This document shows positions 7,887 to 16,088 of a stretch of DNA of 16,090 nt, in pieces. Origin of the DNA: an uncultured Collinsella sp. (GTDB lineage: Bacteria; Actinomycetota; Coriobacteriia; Coriobacteriales; Coriobacteriaceae); contig UQRW01000043.1 of assembly GCA_900543515.1 (NCBI GenBank), positions 1 to 16,090 on the forward strand. Direction: 5' to 3'. A model generated the notes under the pieces. The model was not told the origin of the DNA, ran no database searches, and was given only the letters and a program-made list of their open reading frames with translations. The translations under genes and the position numbers were made by a program. Within the stretch, counting starts at the first letter, position 1; each line of letters opens with the position of its first letter.

Positions 7887-10800
7887 GTGCGTAGGAATTC
7901 CATTTTTACGAAACGATGGGTGAAGGGAAGCGCAGTCCTCGTTGCCACGGCAGCGACGCTCGTGTTCGCCAGTCCCCAGCAGGCGGTTGCCACGCCACTC
8001 AAGGGCGTCGAATCGGCGACCGTGTCTCAGTCTGCCTCGAACGTCGTTGACATCGATTTCGCCGGCGGCATCAAGGGCCGCATTACGTTCCTCGAGGACG
8101 GTATTTTCCGTTACAACGTTGATCCCAAGGGTGAGTTTTCCGAGTACGCAACGCCGCGCAGTAAGTCCCACACGGCTAAGATCCAGGCCCAGCCCGATGC
8201 CTCGGACACCTACAGCAAGCCGAGTGCGACGGTTGCCGACAAGGGCAACACTATCGAGATCAGCGGTGGAAAGGCGACCGTGATCCTGGACAAGGCGACT
8301 GGCAAGATGAGCATCAAGTCGGGCGACCGTGTCGTGGTCTCCGAGTCCGCGTCCCTCGACCTTGATAAGAAGGGCACCGTACAGACGCTCGCCAAGGAGA
8401 AGTCCGAGAACTTCTTTGGTGGCGGTACTCAGAACGGCCGCTTCCTGCACACCAACCAGACTATCGCCATCTCCAACACCAACAACTGGACCGATGGCGG
8501 CGTTGCTTCGCCCAACCCGTTCTACTGGACGAGTGACGGTTACGGCGTGCTCCGAAACACGTTTGCAGAGGGTTCCTACGACTTCGGTTCCACGGACGCA
8601 TCAACAGTCACGACTTCGCACAGCGAGAATGAGTTCGACGCCTACTACTTCGTGGCGACCAATGAGGGCGCCTCGAACGTGGCGACCGAGATGCTGCAGG
8701 ACTACTACAAGGTGACCGGTAATCCGGTACTGCTGCCCGAGTACGGTTTCTACCTGGGTCATCTGAATGCCTATAACCGTGATGGCTGGTCAACGACCTC
8801 GGGTCAGAAGAAGTGGGAGACCAAGGGCAGCAAGTCCTCGAGCAAGGAGGGCGACGTTAAGTACGAGTCTGGCATGGCGACGGGCTACAAGCTCGACGGC
8901 ACGCTTGCGGCCGAGACGCTCAACGGTGAGGGCCCCACGGTCGATACCGAGAACATGAAGGCGACCGATTTCGACCGCCAATTCTCCGCCCAGCGGGTTA
9001 TCGATGACTACGAGGACAACGACATGCCGCTCGGCTGGTTCCTGCCGAACGACGGATACGGTGCCGGCTATGGCCAGAACGGTTATTACAAGACCGGCGG
9101 CGTCAACTCCGACGGAACGAGTTCAGCCGAGCGCCTCAACGCCGTGCGTGCCAACGTCGACAACCTTAAGAAGTTTACCGAGTATGCTAACTCCAAGGGT
9201 GTGAGCACGGGTCTGTGGACCCAGTCTAACCTGGAGCCTGACAGCAACTCCGAGACCCCGTGGCATTTGCTTCGCGATTTCGACGCCGAGGTCAAGACGG
9301 GCGGCATTACCACCCTCAAGACCGACGTCGCTTGGGTGGGCTCTGGCTACTCCTTTGGCCTCAACGGCATCAAGACGGCCTACGATACGGTGACGACCGG
9401 CGCCAACAAGCGCCCCAACATCATCACGCTTGACGGTTGGGCCGGCACGCAGCGCTTTGGCGGCATCTGGACCGGCGATCAGTACGGCGGCAACTGGGAG
9501 TACATCCGCTTCCACATCCCCACGTATATCGGTCAGAGCCTCTCGGGCAACCCCAACATCGGCTCCGATATGGACGGCATCTTTGGTGGCAGCCCCATCA
9601 TCTCCGCGCGCGACTACCAGTGGAAGACGTTCACGCCCTCTATGCTCGACATGGACGGCTGGGGCACCTACCGCAAGTCGCCCATGACGCACGGCGATCC
9701 CTACACGGGCATTTCGCGCTTTTACCTCAAGCTCAAGGCGCAACTCATGCCCTATATCTACACGAGCGCGGCCTCGGCGGCCAACATCGACACGGGCAAC
9801 GGCGATACCGGCCTGCCCATGATCCGCGCCATGCTGCTCTCCGACAACTCCGAGTACGCCGCAAGCACCTCGACGCAGTATCAGTACATGTTCGGTGAGA
9901 ACTTCCTGGTGGCACCGGTGTATCAGGATACCCAGGCAGATGAGAACGGCAACGACGTTCGCAATGGTATCTACCTTCCCAACTACGGCACCGACGAGAA
10001 TCCCACCATCTGGATTGACTACTTCTCGGGTAAGCAGTACCGCGGCGGCCAGGTCCTCAACAACTACGATGCTCCGCTTTGGAAGTTGCCGCTCTTTGTA
10101 AAGGCCAACGCCATCGTGCCGATGTATGCCGAGAACAACAACCCCGAGGCCGTGACCGAGACTAACACCAAGGGCACCGATCGCAGCCAGCGTATCGTCG
10201 AGTTCTTCGCCACCGAGGGTGACGGCACCTTTACGCAGTACGAGGACGACGGCTCCTCCATCCAGAACAACACGACCGAGGACGATGCCTACGGCACGAT
10301 CGACAACATCTCCTACGGCGAGCACGTGAGCACCGTCTACAGCTCCAAGGCCACGGGCGGCACCGCCACCTTTACCGCCGAGGCTTCGCAGGGTGGCTAC
10401 AACGGCTACGACTCCAACCGCACCACGACCTTCGTGGCCAACGTGTCCGCCAAGCCTGCGAGCGTCATCGCCAAGAATGGCGGCACTGCGCTCAACGTGA
10501 CCGAGGTCGACTCACAGGAGGCTTTCGACGCCGCGACCCCCGAGGCTGGCCAAGCGGTCTACTTCTACAACGAAAGCCCCAACCTCAACCACTACGGCAG
10601 CGATGCGGACAGCACCGAGGCCGAGAAGGGCGAGAGCTTCAACGACACTAAGATCACCACGAACTCCAAGGTCTACGTCAAGTTTGCGAAGACCGATGTC
10701 GCTGCAGCGGAGCAGACGCTCGAGCTGGGCGGTTTCGTGAACGCCGACGCCACGCTCGCGGCCGACCGCCTCAACGAGAACCTCTCCGCACCAGCGAACC

Positions 10801-13800
10801 TTGCTGCCCCCGAGGACGCCACGACTCCCACGAGCATTAAGCTCACCTGGGGAAAGGTCGATGGTGCTACCTCCTACGACCTTAAGGTCGATGGCACCGT
10901 GTTCGCCGTGGGCGATGCAGCGGAATTCACGCATACCGATCTTGCCTACAATAGCAAGCACACCTACCAGATCCGTTCGCGCAACGCCGAGGGCTACTCC
11001 CGTTGGAGCGATGTGCTCGCGGCGAACTCCGCCCTCGACCCATGGCGGAACGTGCCCGAGGCCGAGAAGATCACCTGGGAGGGCTCGATCTACGGCAGCC
11101 ATAAGGCCGATCTCGCCTTCGACCATGAGTTCCAGACGAGCGACGGCGGCTTCCACTCCGGCGGCAACGACCTGGGCAAGGCGCTCACCGTCGACTACGG
11201 CCGCGCCTACAAGCTCGACAAGCTCGAGTACTATCCGCGTACCGACGCCGGCAACGGCACTGTGACCAAGATGCGCATCGAGACGAGTCTCGACGGTGTC
11301 CATTGGACGAGCCAGGAGGTCGATTGGGAGCGCTCCGCCGCCTGCAAAACGGTGACGTTCGACGGCGCCGTGGCCGCACGCTACGTGCGTATGACGCCGC
11401 TCGCTTCGGTTGGTAACTTCTTCTCCGCGTCCGAGATCGCCATCTACAAGGCCGATGGTACGGACGGCTTTGCTGTGGGTTCCAACCTCAACAAGGCAAC
11501 GATCTCCGATGGCGACTTTTCCAACATGAAGAATTATCTGGGTCTCGAGAACCGCGAGCCCGATACCTCGACGTTCGACTCGCAGATTCGCGACCACTTT
11601 GCCGATCTCAACGGCAACGGGGTCTATGATGTCTACGATTACTCGTTTACCATGGCGGGGCTTGATGGCGGCACCAAGCAGAAAGGCAAGGTCGCCGGCA
11701 AGCTCGCGGTGATTCCGAGCAAGACCGAGGTCGATGCCGGCGATGAGATCACCGTCGATGTCTATGCGGCCGACGCCAAGAACGTCAACGCCCTGGGCGC
11801 GCTCGTCAACTTTAAGAGTGACCAGTTTGAGTTTGTGTCCGAGAGCATCTCGCAGGATGGTTCGACCGCCGGCATGGAGAACCTGTCGCGCGAGAAGGTC
11901 CAGTTCGCGGACGGCACACAGACCATCAACCTCGCCTTTGCCAACCGCGGCGACGGCAAGCTCTACAACGGCACTGGCGCGGTGGCGAGCTTCAAACTCA
12001 AGGCCAAGACGGCCGGCAAGGTTGAACTGCCCTCGACGTCTTGGCTCATCGGTCCGGCGTGCGATGCGCTCGAGTTTACGAGTGACGGTACCGTGACGAT
12101 GCCGGACGTTCCGCAGCCCACGGTTGCCGAGTACGGTCAGGATGCCTTCAACATCACGATGACCAACGACGAGCTCACGACCGACGACGGTTCCAACGTC
12201 GAGAAGCTTATTCAGCAGAAGAGCTATAACGCGCTGTTCGATAACGATGAGGGCGACAACGGCTTTGAGTTCCTGTGGAACTGGAGCGGCAACTGGGACA
12301 GCGAGGGCAAGCTTCCGAGTTACGTGAAGCTTCCCACCACGATGACATTTGCCTTTAAGACACCATCGAAGCTCGATGCCGTTGAGGTCGTCAACCGCGA
12401 CGGCGGTAACGGCACCGTGCAGAAGATCAAGGCCGTCGTGACGTTCGAGGATGGCTCGACCCAGGAGTTCGCGGGTGGGGAGTACGATTCCTTCCAGGCT
12501 CGCTACGCCTTTGGCCTCTCTGCCGAGAACAAGGGCAAGAAGGCGACTAAGGTCGAGATCACGCCGCTTGAGGCATCGGGTGACCAGATGCTCACACTGC
12601 GCGAGATCAACTTCAACTACACGCAGGGTGTCGAGGCCATCGAGGGTATCGAGCTGGGCAAGAACCAGACCGAGTTCTTTGAGGGCGACGTTACGCTCGT
12701 CGACGCTAAGGCCACGCCCGAGAGCGCCGGCTACCCCTATGTGACGGTCGAGAGCTCCGACTCCTCTGTGGTGAGCGTCTCCGCTGTTCAGGCCGGCGAT
12801 AGCGTGAACTACTACTTGCGTGCCAACAAGGCCGGCAAGGCAACGATCACGGTGGCGTCAGTGCTCGACCCCTCCAAGACCGCATCCTATGAGGTCGAGG
12901 TCAAGGCTGGTGTCGACACCTCTGCGCTCATGGCGGCGCTTTCCAAGGCCGCGGGCTACAGCGAGTCCGTCTACACCAAGGATTCTTATGCAGCTCTCAC
13001 CGCTGCGGTCGAGGCGGCTCAGAAGCTTCTCGACGGCGGCCAGGGCAGCTATAGCAAGAAGGATGTCGCAGACGCTACGACCAAGATCGAAAAGGCAATC
13101 GACGGCCTCAAGATGCGCCCCGTTGATGAGAAGAAGCTCATCAACACGCCCGAGAACCGCGAGAACGTCAAGGTGACCGGCTTCTCGAGCGAGGCCGACT
13201 ATGAGGGCAGCAACGCCGTCAACGCTCTTGACGGCGATGAGCAGACGCTCTGGCACAGCGACTATGCTTATAATACCGGTATGCCCCAGCACCTGACCGT
13301 CGACCTGGGCCGCGACTACGATCTCACCGACGTCACGTTCCTGCCGCGCCAGGACGGCGGCACGAACGGCGATATCTTTGAGGCCGAGGTGCTGGTCTCC
13401 GACACCGCCGACGGTTATGAGATGGGCACCGCCGCGTCGATGGGTACGTTTACCTTCGACAACGACGGCCGCGTGCTCACCGACCGTGGCGACTGGAAGC
13501 AGATGAGCTTTGGTGCCGCGCGCGGTCGCTACGTGACCGTCAAAGTGCTCCACGCCGGCGGTGGCAGCGTTGACGCCTACTGCAGCATGGCGGAACTCAA
13601 GTTCTACGGTGCGGCCGTTCCCGATCCGGTGGCGAAGGACGACCTCACTGCCGCGATTGAAAAGGTTGATGCCGAGGTTGCAGCCGGCGACCTTAAGGCC
13701 AGTGACTACACCGAGGCTTCCTGGACCGCGTTCCAGAACGCCTTGGCGAGCGCCCGCGCCATCCTGAGCGACGAGAACGCCACGCAGGACGAGGTCGACC

Positions 13801-14300
13801 AGGCACTCAAGGCGCTCGAGGATGCCCGTGACGCGCTCGAGAAGACCCCGGTGACCCCAGTTGAGAACCCGACCAAGAAACAGCTCAAGGCCCTGGTCAA
13901 GCAGGCGAAGGAGACTGACACCAAGGGAAAGACGGCCGAGTCCGTCAAGGCCCTGACGGATGCCATTACCTACGCCGAGGATGTCTTGGGTGATGAGAAT
14001 GCTTCCGACACCCAGCTCCAGGCGGCTTATGACCAGCTCAAGCTGGCCATCGAGGGCCTTAAGGATGCCGACTCCGGCAACCAGGGCGGTTCGGGCAACC
14101 AGGGTTCCGGCAATGGCTCGAACGGCGGCAGCCAGGCGGGCAAGCCCGCAGGCGACAAGGCCCAGGGCGGCAAGAAGAACGGTTCGGCGATCCCCGTTAC
14201 TGGCGATCAAACGGCGGCAACTGTCGCGACTGTCGGTGGCCTTGGAGCCATCATCGCTGCGATCGGTGCCTTCTTCCACCGTCGCAATAAGGCTGAGTAG
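7887..14300 (+). CDS. Cell-wall-anchored multimodular GH31 glycosidase, possible alpha-N-acetylgalactosaminidase
   Basis: The protein has 2137 residues and is predicted to be exported and wall-bound. The GTG start has AAGGAG five bases upstream and opens a Sec signal peptide (cleavage near AVA-T, residue 35). Rough layout: GH31 N-domain (40-280, FFGGGTQNGRF); barrel (283-650) with likely nucleophile D480 in LKTDVAWVG and acid/base D531 in GIWTGDQYGG; beta domains (to 965); FN3 (966-1053); CBM32/F5-8C (1055-1190); dockerin-like (1191-1261, DLNGNGVYDVYD); cohesin-like (1268-1406); galactose-binding-like (1411-1578); Ig-like (1581-1673); FIVAR (1675-1745); CBM32 (1748-1908); two FIVAR (1915-2063); Gly/Asn linker; IPVTG (2102-2106), membrane helix, basic tail. 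The KTDVAWVGSGYSFG and DGWAGTQR motifs recall GH31 alpha-GalNAcases of gut bacteria, so mucin or blood-group A glycans are plausible substrates; other alpha-glycosidase specificities remain possible. A terminator follows 22 bases after the stop. Confidence 0.9.
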   Translation: MRRNSIFTKRWVKGSAVLVATAATLVFASPQQAVATPLKGVESATVSQSASNVVDIDFAGGIKGRITFLEDGIFRYNVDPKGEFSEYATPRSKSHTAKIQAQPDASDTYSKPSATVADKGNTIEISGGKATVILDKATGKMSIKSGDRVVVSESASLDLDKKGTVQTLAKEKSENFFGGGTQNGRFLHTNQTIAISNTNNWTDGGVASPNPFYWTSDGYGVLRNTFAEGSYDFGSTDASTVTTSHSENEFDAYYFVATNEGASNVATEMLQDYYKVTGNPVLLPEYGFYLGHLNAYNRDGWSTTSGQKKWETKGSKSSSKEGDVKYESGMATGYKLDGTLAAETLNGEGPTVDTENMKATDFDRQFSAQRVIDDYEDNDMPLGWFLPNDGYGAGYGQNGYYKTGGVNSDGTSSAERLNAVRANVDNLKKFTEYANSKGVSTGLWTQSNLEPDSNSETPWHLLRDFDAEVKTGGITTLKTDVAWVGSGYSFGLNGIKTAYDTVTTGANKRPNIITLDGWAGTQRFGGIWTGDQYGGNWEYIRFHIPTYIGQSLSGNPNIGSDMDGIFGGSPIISARDYQWKTFTPSMLDMDGWGTYRKSPMTHGDPYTGISRFYLKLKAQLMPYIYTSAASAANIDTGNGDTGLPMIRAMLLSDNSEYAASTSTQYQYMFGENFLVAPVYQDTQADENGNDVRNGIYLPNYGTDENPTIWIDYFSGKQYRGGQVLNNYDAPLWKLPLFVKANAIVPMYAENNNPEAVTETNTKGTDRSQRIVEFFATEGDGTFTQYEDDGSSIQNNTTEDDAYGTIDNISYGEHVSTVYSSKATGGTATFTAEASQGGYNGYDSNRTTTFVANVSAKPASVIAKNGGTALNVTEVDSQEAFDAATPEAGQAVYFYNESPNLNHYGSDADSTEAEKGESFNDTKITTNSKVYVKFAKTDVAAAEQTLELGGFVNADATLAADRLNENLSAPANLAAPEDATTPTSIKLTWGKVDGATSYDLKVDGTVFAVGDAAEFTHTDLAYNSKHTYQIRSRNAEGYSRWSDVLAANSALDPWRNVPEAEKITWEGSIYGSHKADLAFDHEFQTSDGGFHSGGNDLGKALTVDYGRAYKLDKLEYYPRTDAGNGTVTKMRIETSLDGVHWTSQEVDWERSAACKTVTFDGAVAARYVRMTPLASVGNFFSASEIAIYKADGTDGFAVGSNLNKATISDGDFSNMKNYLGLENREPDTSTFDSQIRDHFADLNGNGVYDVYDYSFTMAGLDGGTKQKGKVAGKLAVIPSKTEVDAGDEITVDVYAADAKNVNALGALVNFKSDQFEFVSESISQDGSTAGMENLSREKVQFADGTQTINLAFANRGDGKLYNGTGAVASFKLKAKTAGKVELPSTSWLIGPACDALEFTSDGTVTMPDVPQPTVAEYGQDAFNITMTNDELTTDDGSNVEKLIQQKSYNALFDNDEGDNGFEFLWNWSGNWDSEGKLPSYVKLPTTMTFAFKTPSKLDAVEVVNRDGGNGTVQKIKAVVTFEDGSTQEFAGGEYDSFQARYAFGLSAENKGKKATKVEITPLEASGDQMLTLREINFNYTQGVEAIEGIELGKNQTEFFEGDVTLVDAKATPESAGYPYVTVESSDSSVVSVSAVQAGDSVNYYLRANKAGKATITVASVLDPSKTASYEVEVKAGVDTSALMAALSKAAGYSESVYTKDSYAALTAAVEAAQKLLDGGQGSYSKKDVADATTKIEKAIDGLKMRPVDEKKLINTPENRENVKVTGFSSEADYEGSNAVNALDGDEQTLWHSDYAYNTGMPQHLTVDLGRDYDLTDVTFLPRQDGGTNGDIFEAEVLVSDTADGYEMGTAASMGTFTFDNDGRVLTDRGDWKQMSFGAARGRYVTVKVLHAGGGSVDAYCSMAELKFYGAAVPDPVAKDDLTAAIEKVDAEVAAGDLKASDYTEASWTAFQNALASARAILSDENATQDEVDQALKALEDARDALEKTPVTPVENPTKKQLKALVKQAKETDTKGKTAESVKALTDAITYAEDVLGDENASDTQLQAAYDQLKLAIEGLKDADSGNQGGSGNQGSGNGSNGGSQAGKPAGDKAQGGKKNGSAIPVTGDQTAATVATVGGLGAIIAAIGAFFHRRNKAE

Positions 14301-14321
14301 TCCCAGCGACAACTAAGCAAA

Positions 14322-14367
14322 CGTGCCCGCCGTCCCACCCAAGGACGGTGGGCACGCTTTTTTATTT
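14322..14367 (+). terminator. Rho-independent terminator of the GH31 gene
   Basis: CGTGCCCGCCGTCC pairs with GGACGGTGGGCACG (one G-T pair) around a short loop and is followed by CTTTTTTATTT. It begins 22 bases after the GH31 stop. Confidence 0.92.
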
Positions 14368-14378
14368 CAGCTAATGTA

Positions 14379-14410
14379 CGTCATGGCAATCCCCGGTAGG
14401 TCGAGGGGTG
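14379..14410 (+). repeat. Dispersed 32-base intergenic block, copy 2
   Basis: CGTCATGGCAATCCCCGGTA + GGTCGAGGGGTG matches 7474-7505 at 27 of 32 positions. Its last three bases are the first of the left arm of the hairpin 14408-14493, so block and hairpin form one unit here. Confidence 0.6.
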
Positions 14411-14493
14411 CTTTGCGGGCGGGCCAGGCTTTATCTGAACGACTTTGCGAAGCAACCGGAGTGAAGATAAAGCCTGGCCCGCCCGCAAAGCAC
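14408..14493 (+). repeat. Long hairpin, conserved-loop repeat family, copy C
   Basis: Arms 14408-14436 and 14465-14493 are perfectly complementary over 29 bp (GTGCTTTGCGGGCGGGCC + AGGCTTTATCT). The 28-nt loop, with the last arm bases, reads CTGAACGACTTTGCG, then AAGCAACCGGAGTGAAG. It aligns with the copy A loop at about 25 of 32 columns, four of the six substitutions being transitions. The arms share nothing with those of copies A or B. It lies between the GH31 terminator and the purE promoter, so it is not needed to end the GH31 transcript. Confidence 0.82.
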
Positions 14494-14520
14494 CACGCAG
14501 ACCGCAGGGACGGGAGCGGC

Positions 14521-14538
14521 TATACTACTCTCAGTAGT
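14521..14538 (+). promoter_or_regulatory. Putative purE promoter -10 with overlapping palindrome
   Basis: TATACT at 14521-14526 is a good -10 box; the best -35 at 17 bases, CAGACC, is weak. A perfect inverted repeat ACTACT-CTC-AGTAGT (14524-14538) overlaps the -10 and the expected transcription start, suggesting repressor control. The purE ATG lies about 50 bases on. Confidence 0.45.
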
Positions 14539-14589
14539 TAAGGGTCGCGGATTCGCCGCGTCACCGCTCTCAACAGGAGGTCTTTGTTT

Positions 14590-15054
14590 ATGGCAGATCA
14601 GAAGCCGGTTGTCGGGATCATCATGGGCTCCAAGTCCGATCTGGGCGTTATGGAAGGTTGCACCGCCGAGCTCGAGGCGCTGGGCGTGCCCTATGAGCTC
14701 GTCATTGCAAGCGCGCACCGCACGCCGGCGAAGGTCCACGAGTGGGCTTCGACTGCTGCCGATCGCGGTATCAAAGTGATTATCGCCGCCGCCGGCAAGG
14801 CCGCTCACCTGGGTGGTGTCGTGGCTGCCTTTACGCCGCTGCCGGTCATCGGCGTGCCTATGAAGACGAGTGACCTGGGCGGTATGGATTCGCTGCTGTC
14901 GATGGTGCAGATGCCTTCGGGCGTGCCCGTGGCCTGCGTTGCCATCAACGGCGCCAAGAACGCCGCCATCTACGCCACGCAGATTCTAGGCGCTTGCGAC
15001 CCCGAGTACCGCAAGGTTATCGAGAAGATGAAGCAGGAGATGGCCGACGCCTAG
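14590..15054 (+). CDS. purE: N5-carboxyaminoimidazole ribonucleotide mutase (PurE, class I)
   Basis: PurE moves the carboxylate of N5-CAIR to C4, giving CAIR in de novo purine synthesis; it is a cytoplasmic octamer in the known class I enzymes. The 154 residues match that class: GIIMGSKSDLGVMEG near the N-terminus (phosphate-binding loop), ASAHRTP with the catalytic His, IIAAAGKAAHLGGVVAAFT (the class I pattern usually reads AGxAAHLxG), and MDSLLSMVQMPSGVPVACVAING, LGACDPEYRK at the end. The start is the ATG at 14590, nine bases after AGGAGG (14575-14580); a TTG at 14584 would be only three bases from it. No purK or other pur gene is seen beside it; the next gene, 35 bases on, is a sortase, so the two could be co-transcribed by position only. 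Confidence 0.96.
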   Translation: MADQKPVVGIIMGSKSDLGVMEGCTAELEALGVPYELVIASAHRTPAKVHEWASTAADRGIKVIIAAAGKAAHLGGVVAAFTPLPVIGVPMKTSDLGGMDSLLSMVQMPSGVPVACVAINGAKNAAIYATQILGACDPEYRKVIEKMKQEMADA

Positions 15055-15089
15055 GCGTTCTGCCGTTTCACCGCAGTATAAGGAGAGCC

Positions 15090-16088
15090 ATGTCCGACTA
15101 TCAGGGAAAACGATTCAAGGCTTCTCAGATTCCCGATCCATCGAAGCCGGGTGCTGCCCATGCGGCGCAGCAGGGTCGGGCATCCTCTCCTCAGCAGCCG
15201 CGCGCGCCGCGCCCCGTGACACCGGCGACGCATCGTCGACAGGACGCGCCAGCCGCATATCGACCTTCATCTTATAGCAACGCTAAGAAGCCGCCCCGGT
15301 CTTCATCGCATGCCGCGCCGTCGGATTACACCGAGCCGCCGCGCAAAAAGCGCCGCTCCATTATTCCCATTCTGCTCATCATCATCGGCATCGGTCTGAT
15401 TGTCGCCGCCGCCGCTATCTTTATTAATGCTCAGATTGGCTATAAGCAGGCGAGCGAGTCGTATCAGAAAATCGAGAAGCAATATGTAAGCGATAAGGAC
15501 GCCAGCGGCGTGCCGATTATCGACTTCGATGCGCTTGCTCAGACAAACCCCGAGATTGTGGGTTGGATTTACGCGCCGGGAACCAACATCAACTATCCCG
15601 TGGTGCAGTCCAATAACAACTCCAAATACCTCAACACGCTGTTTGACGGTACGTCCAATGCATCGGGTGCGATTTTCTTGGACAGTGACGATACCGCGCC
15701 GGGAATGGTTGACCAGCAGACCACGATCTACGGCCACCACATGAACGACGGATCGATGTTCAATGTGATCTCGGATACGACCGATCAGGCGACGTTCGAC
15801 AGCATAGAGTACGTGTATTACATCACGCGCGACGCCACCTATAAACTGCGACCACTGGCGACCAAAGTTGTCGAGGACACGTATGCCAAGGCGCGCACGC
15901 CCAATTTTGAGGGCGACGACGGGCTCAAGAACTACCTGTCCGAGATGCTCGACGGTGCCTCTGCCGTGGCGAGCGATGCCATCGATCGTGCCGCTTCGGC
16001 AACCAAGGTGGCAACGCTTGTGACCTGTCGTTCGTTATCGCTGAGCAACACGCGTGCCGTCATGGTGCTCACGCCGGTCGAGGAATAA
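15090..16088 (+). CDS. Class B sortase with a long cytoplasmic tail
   Basis: Sortases cut surface proteins at an LPXTG-like signal and join them to the cell wall or pilus. This 332-residue protein has an N-terminal Pro/Ala/basic tail of about 88 residues, predicted cytoplasmic, then a membrane helix (about 89-112, SIIPILLIIIGIGLIVAAAA) and an extracellular catalytic domain. The catalytic residues are visible: H216 in IYGHHMNDG, C313 in TLVTCRS and probably R322 in SNTRAVMVL. The helix-rich insert between His and Cys (about 255-300, FEGDDGLKNYLSEML) and the NPEIVGWIYAPGTNINYPVVQ block fit class B. AAGGAG precedes the ATG by four bases. The disordered, positively charged tail is long for the class. 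Whether it acts on the IPVTG protein upstream is an inference from proximity; no sortase-partner pilin gene is visible. The TAA ends two bases before the window edge. Confidence 0.92.
   Translation: MSDYQGKRFKASQIPDPSKPGAAHAAQQGRASSPQQPRAPRPVTPATHRRQDAPAAYRPSSYSNAKKPPRSSSHAAPSDYTEPPRKKRRSIIPILLIIIGIGLIVAAAAIFINAQIGYKQASESYQKIEKQYVSDKDASGVPIIDFDALAQTNPEIVGWIYAPGTNINYPVVQSNNNSKYLNTLFDGTSNASGAIFLDSDDTAPGMVDQQTTIYGHHMNDGSMFNVISDTTDQATFDSIEYVYYITRDATYKLRPLATKVVEDTYAKARTPNFEGDDGLKNYLSEMLDGASAVASDAIDRAASATKVATLVTCRSLSLSNTRAVMVLTPVEE

Noticed and set aside
9123..14312. Minus-strand frames of 360-484 residues opposite the GH31 gene
   Set aside because: Each lies inside a well-supported coding frame with clear domains, and the translations are Val/Leu/Gly/Arg-rich without recognisable motifs.
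14584..14589. TTG start for purE at 14584
   Set aside because: It is only three bases from AGGAGG; the ATG at 14590 has normal spacing and the expected length.
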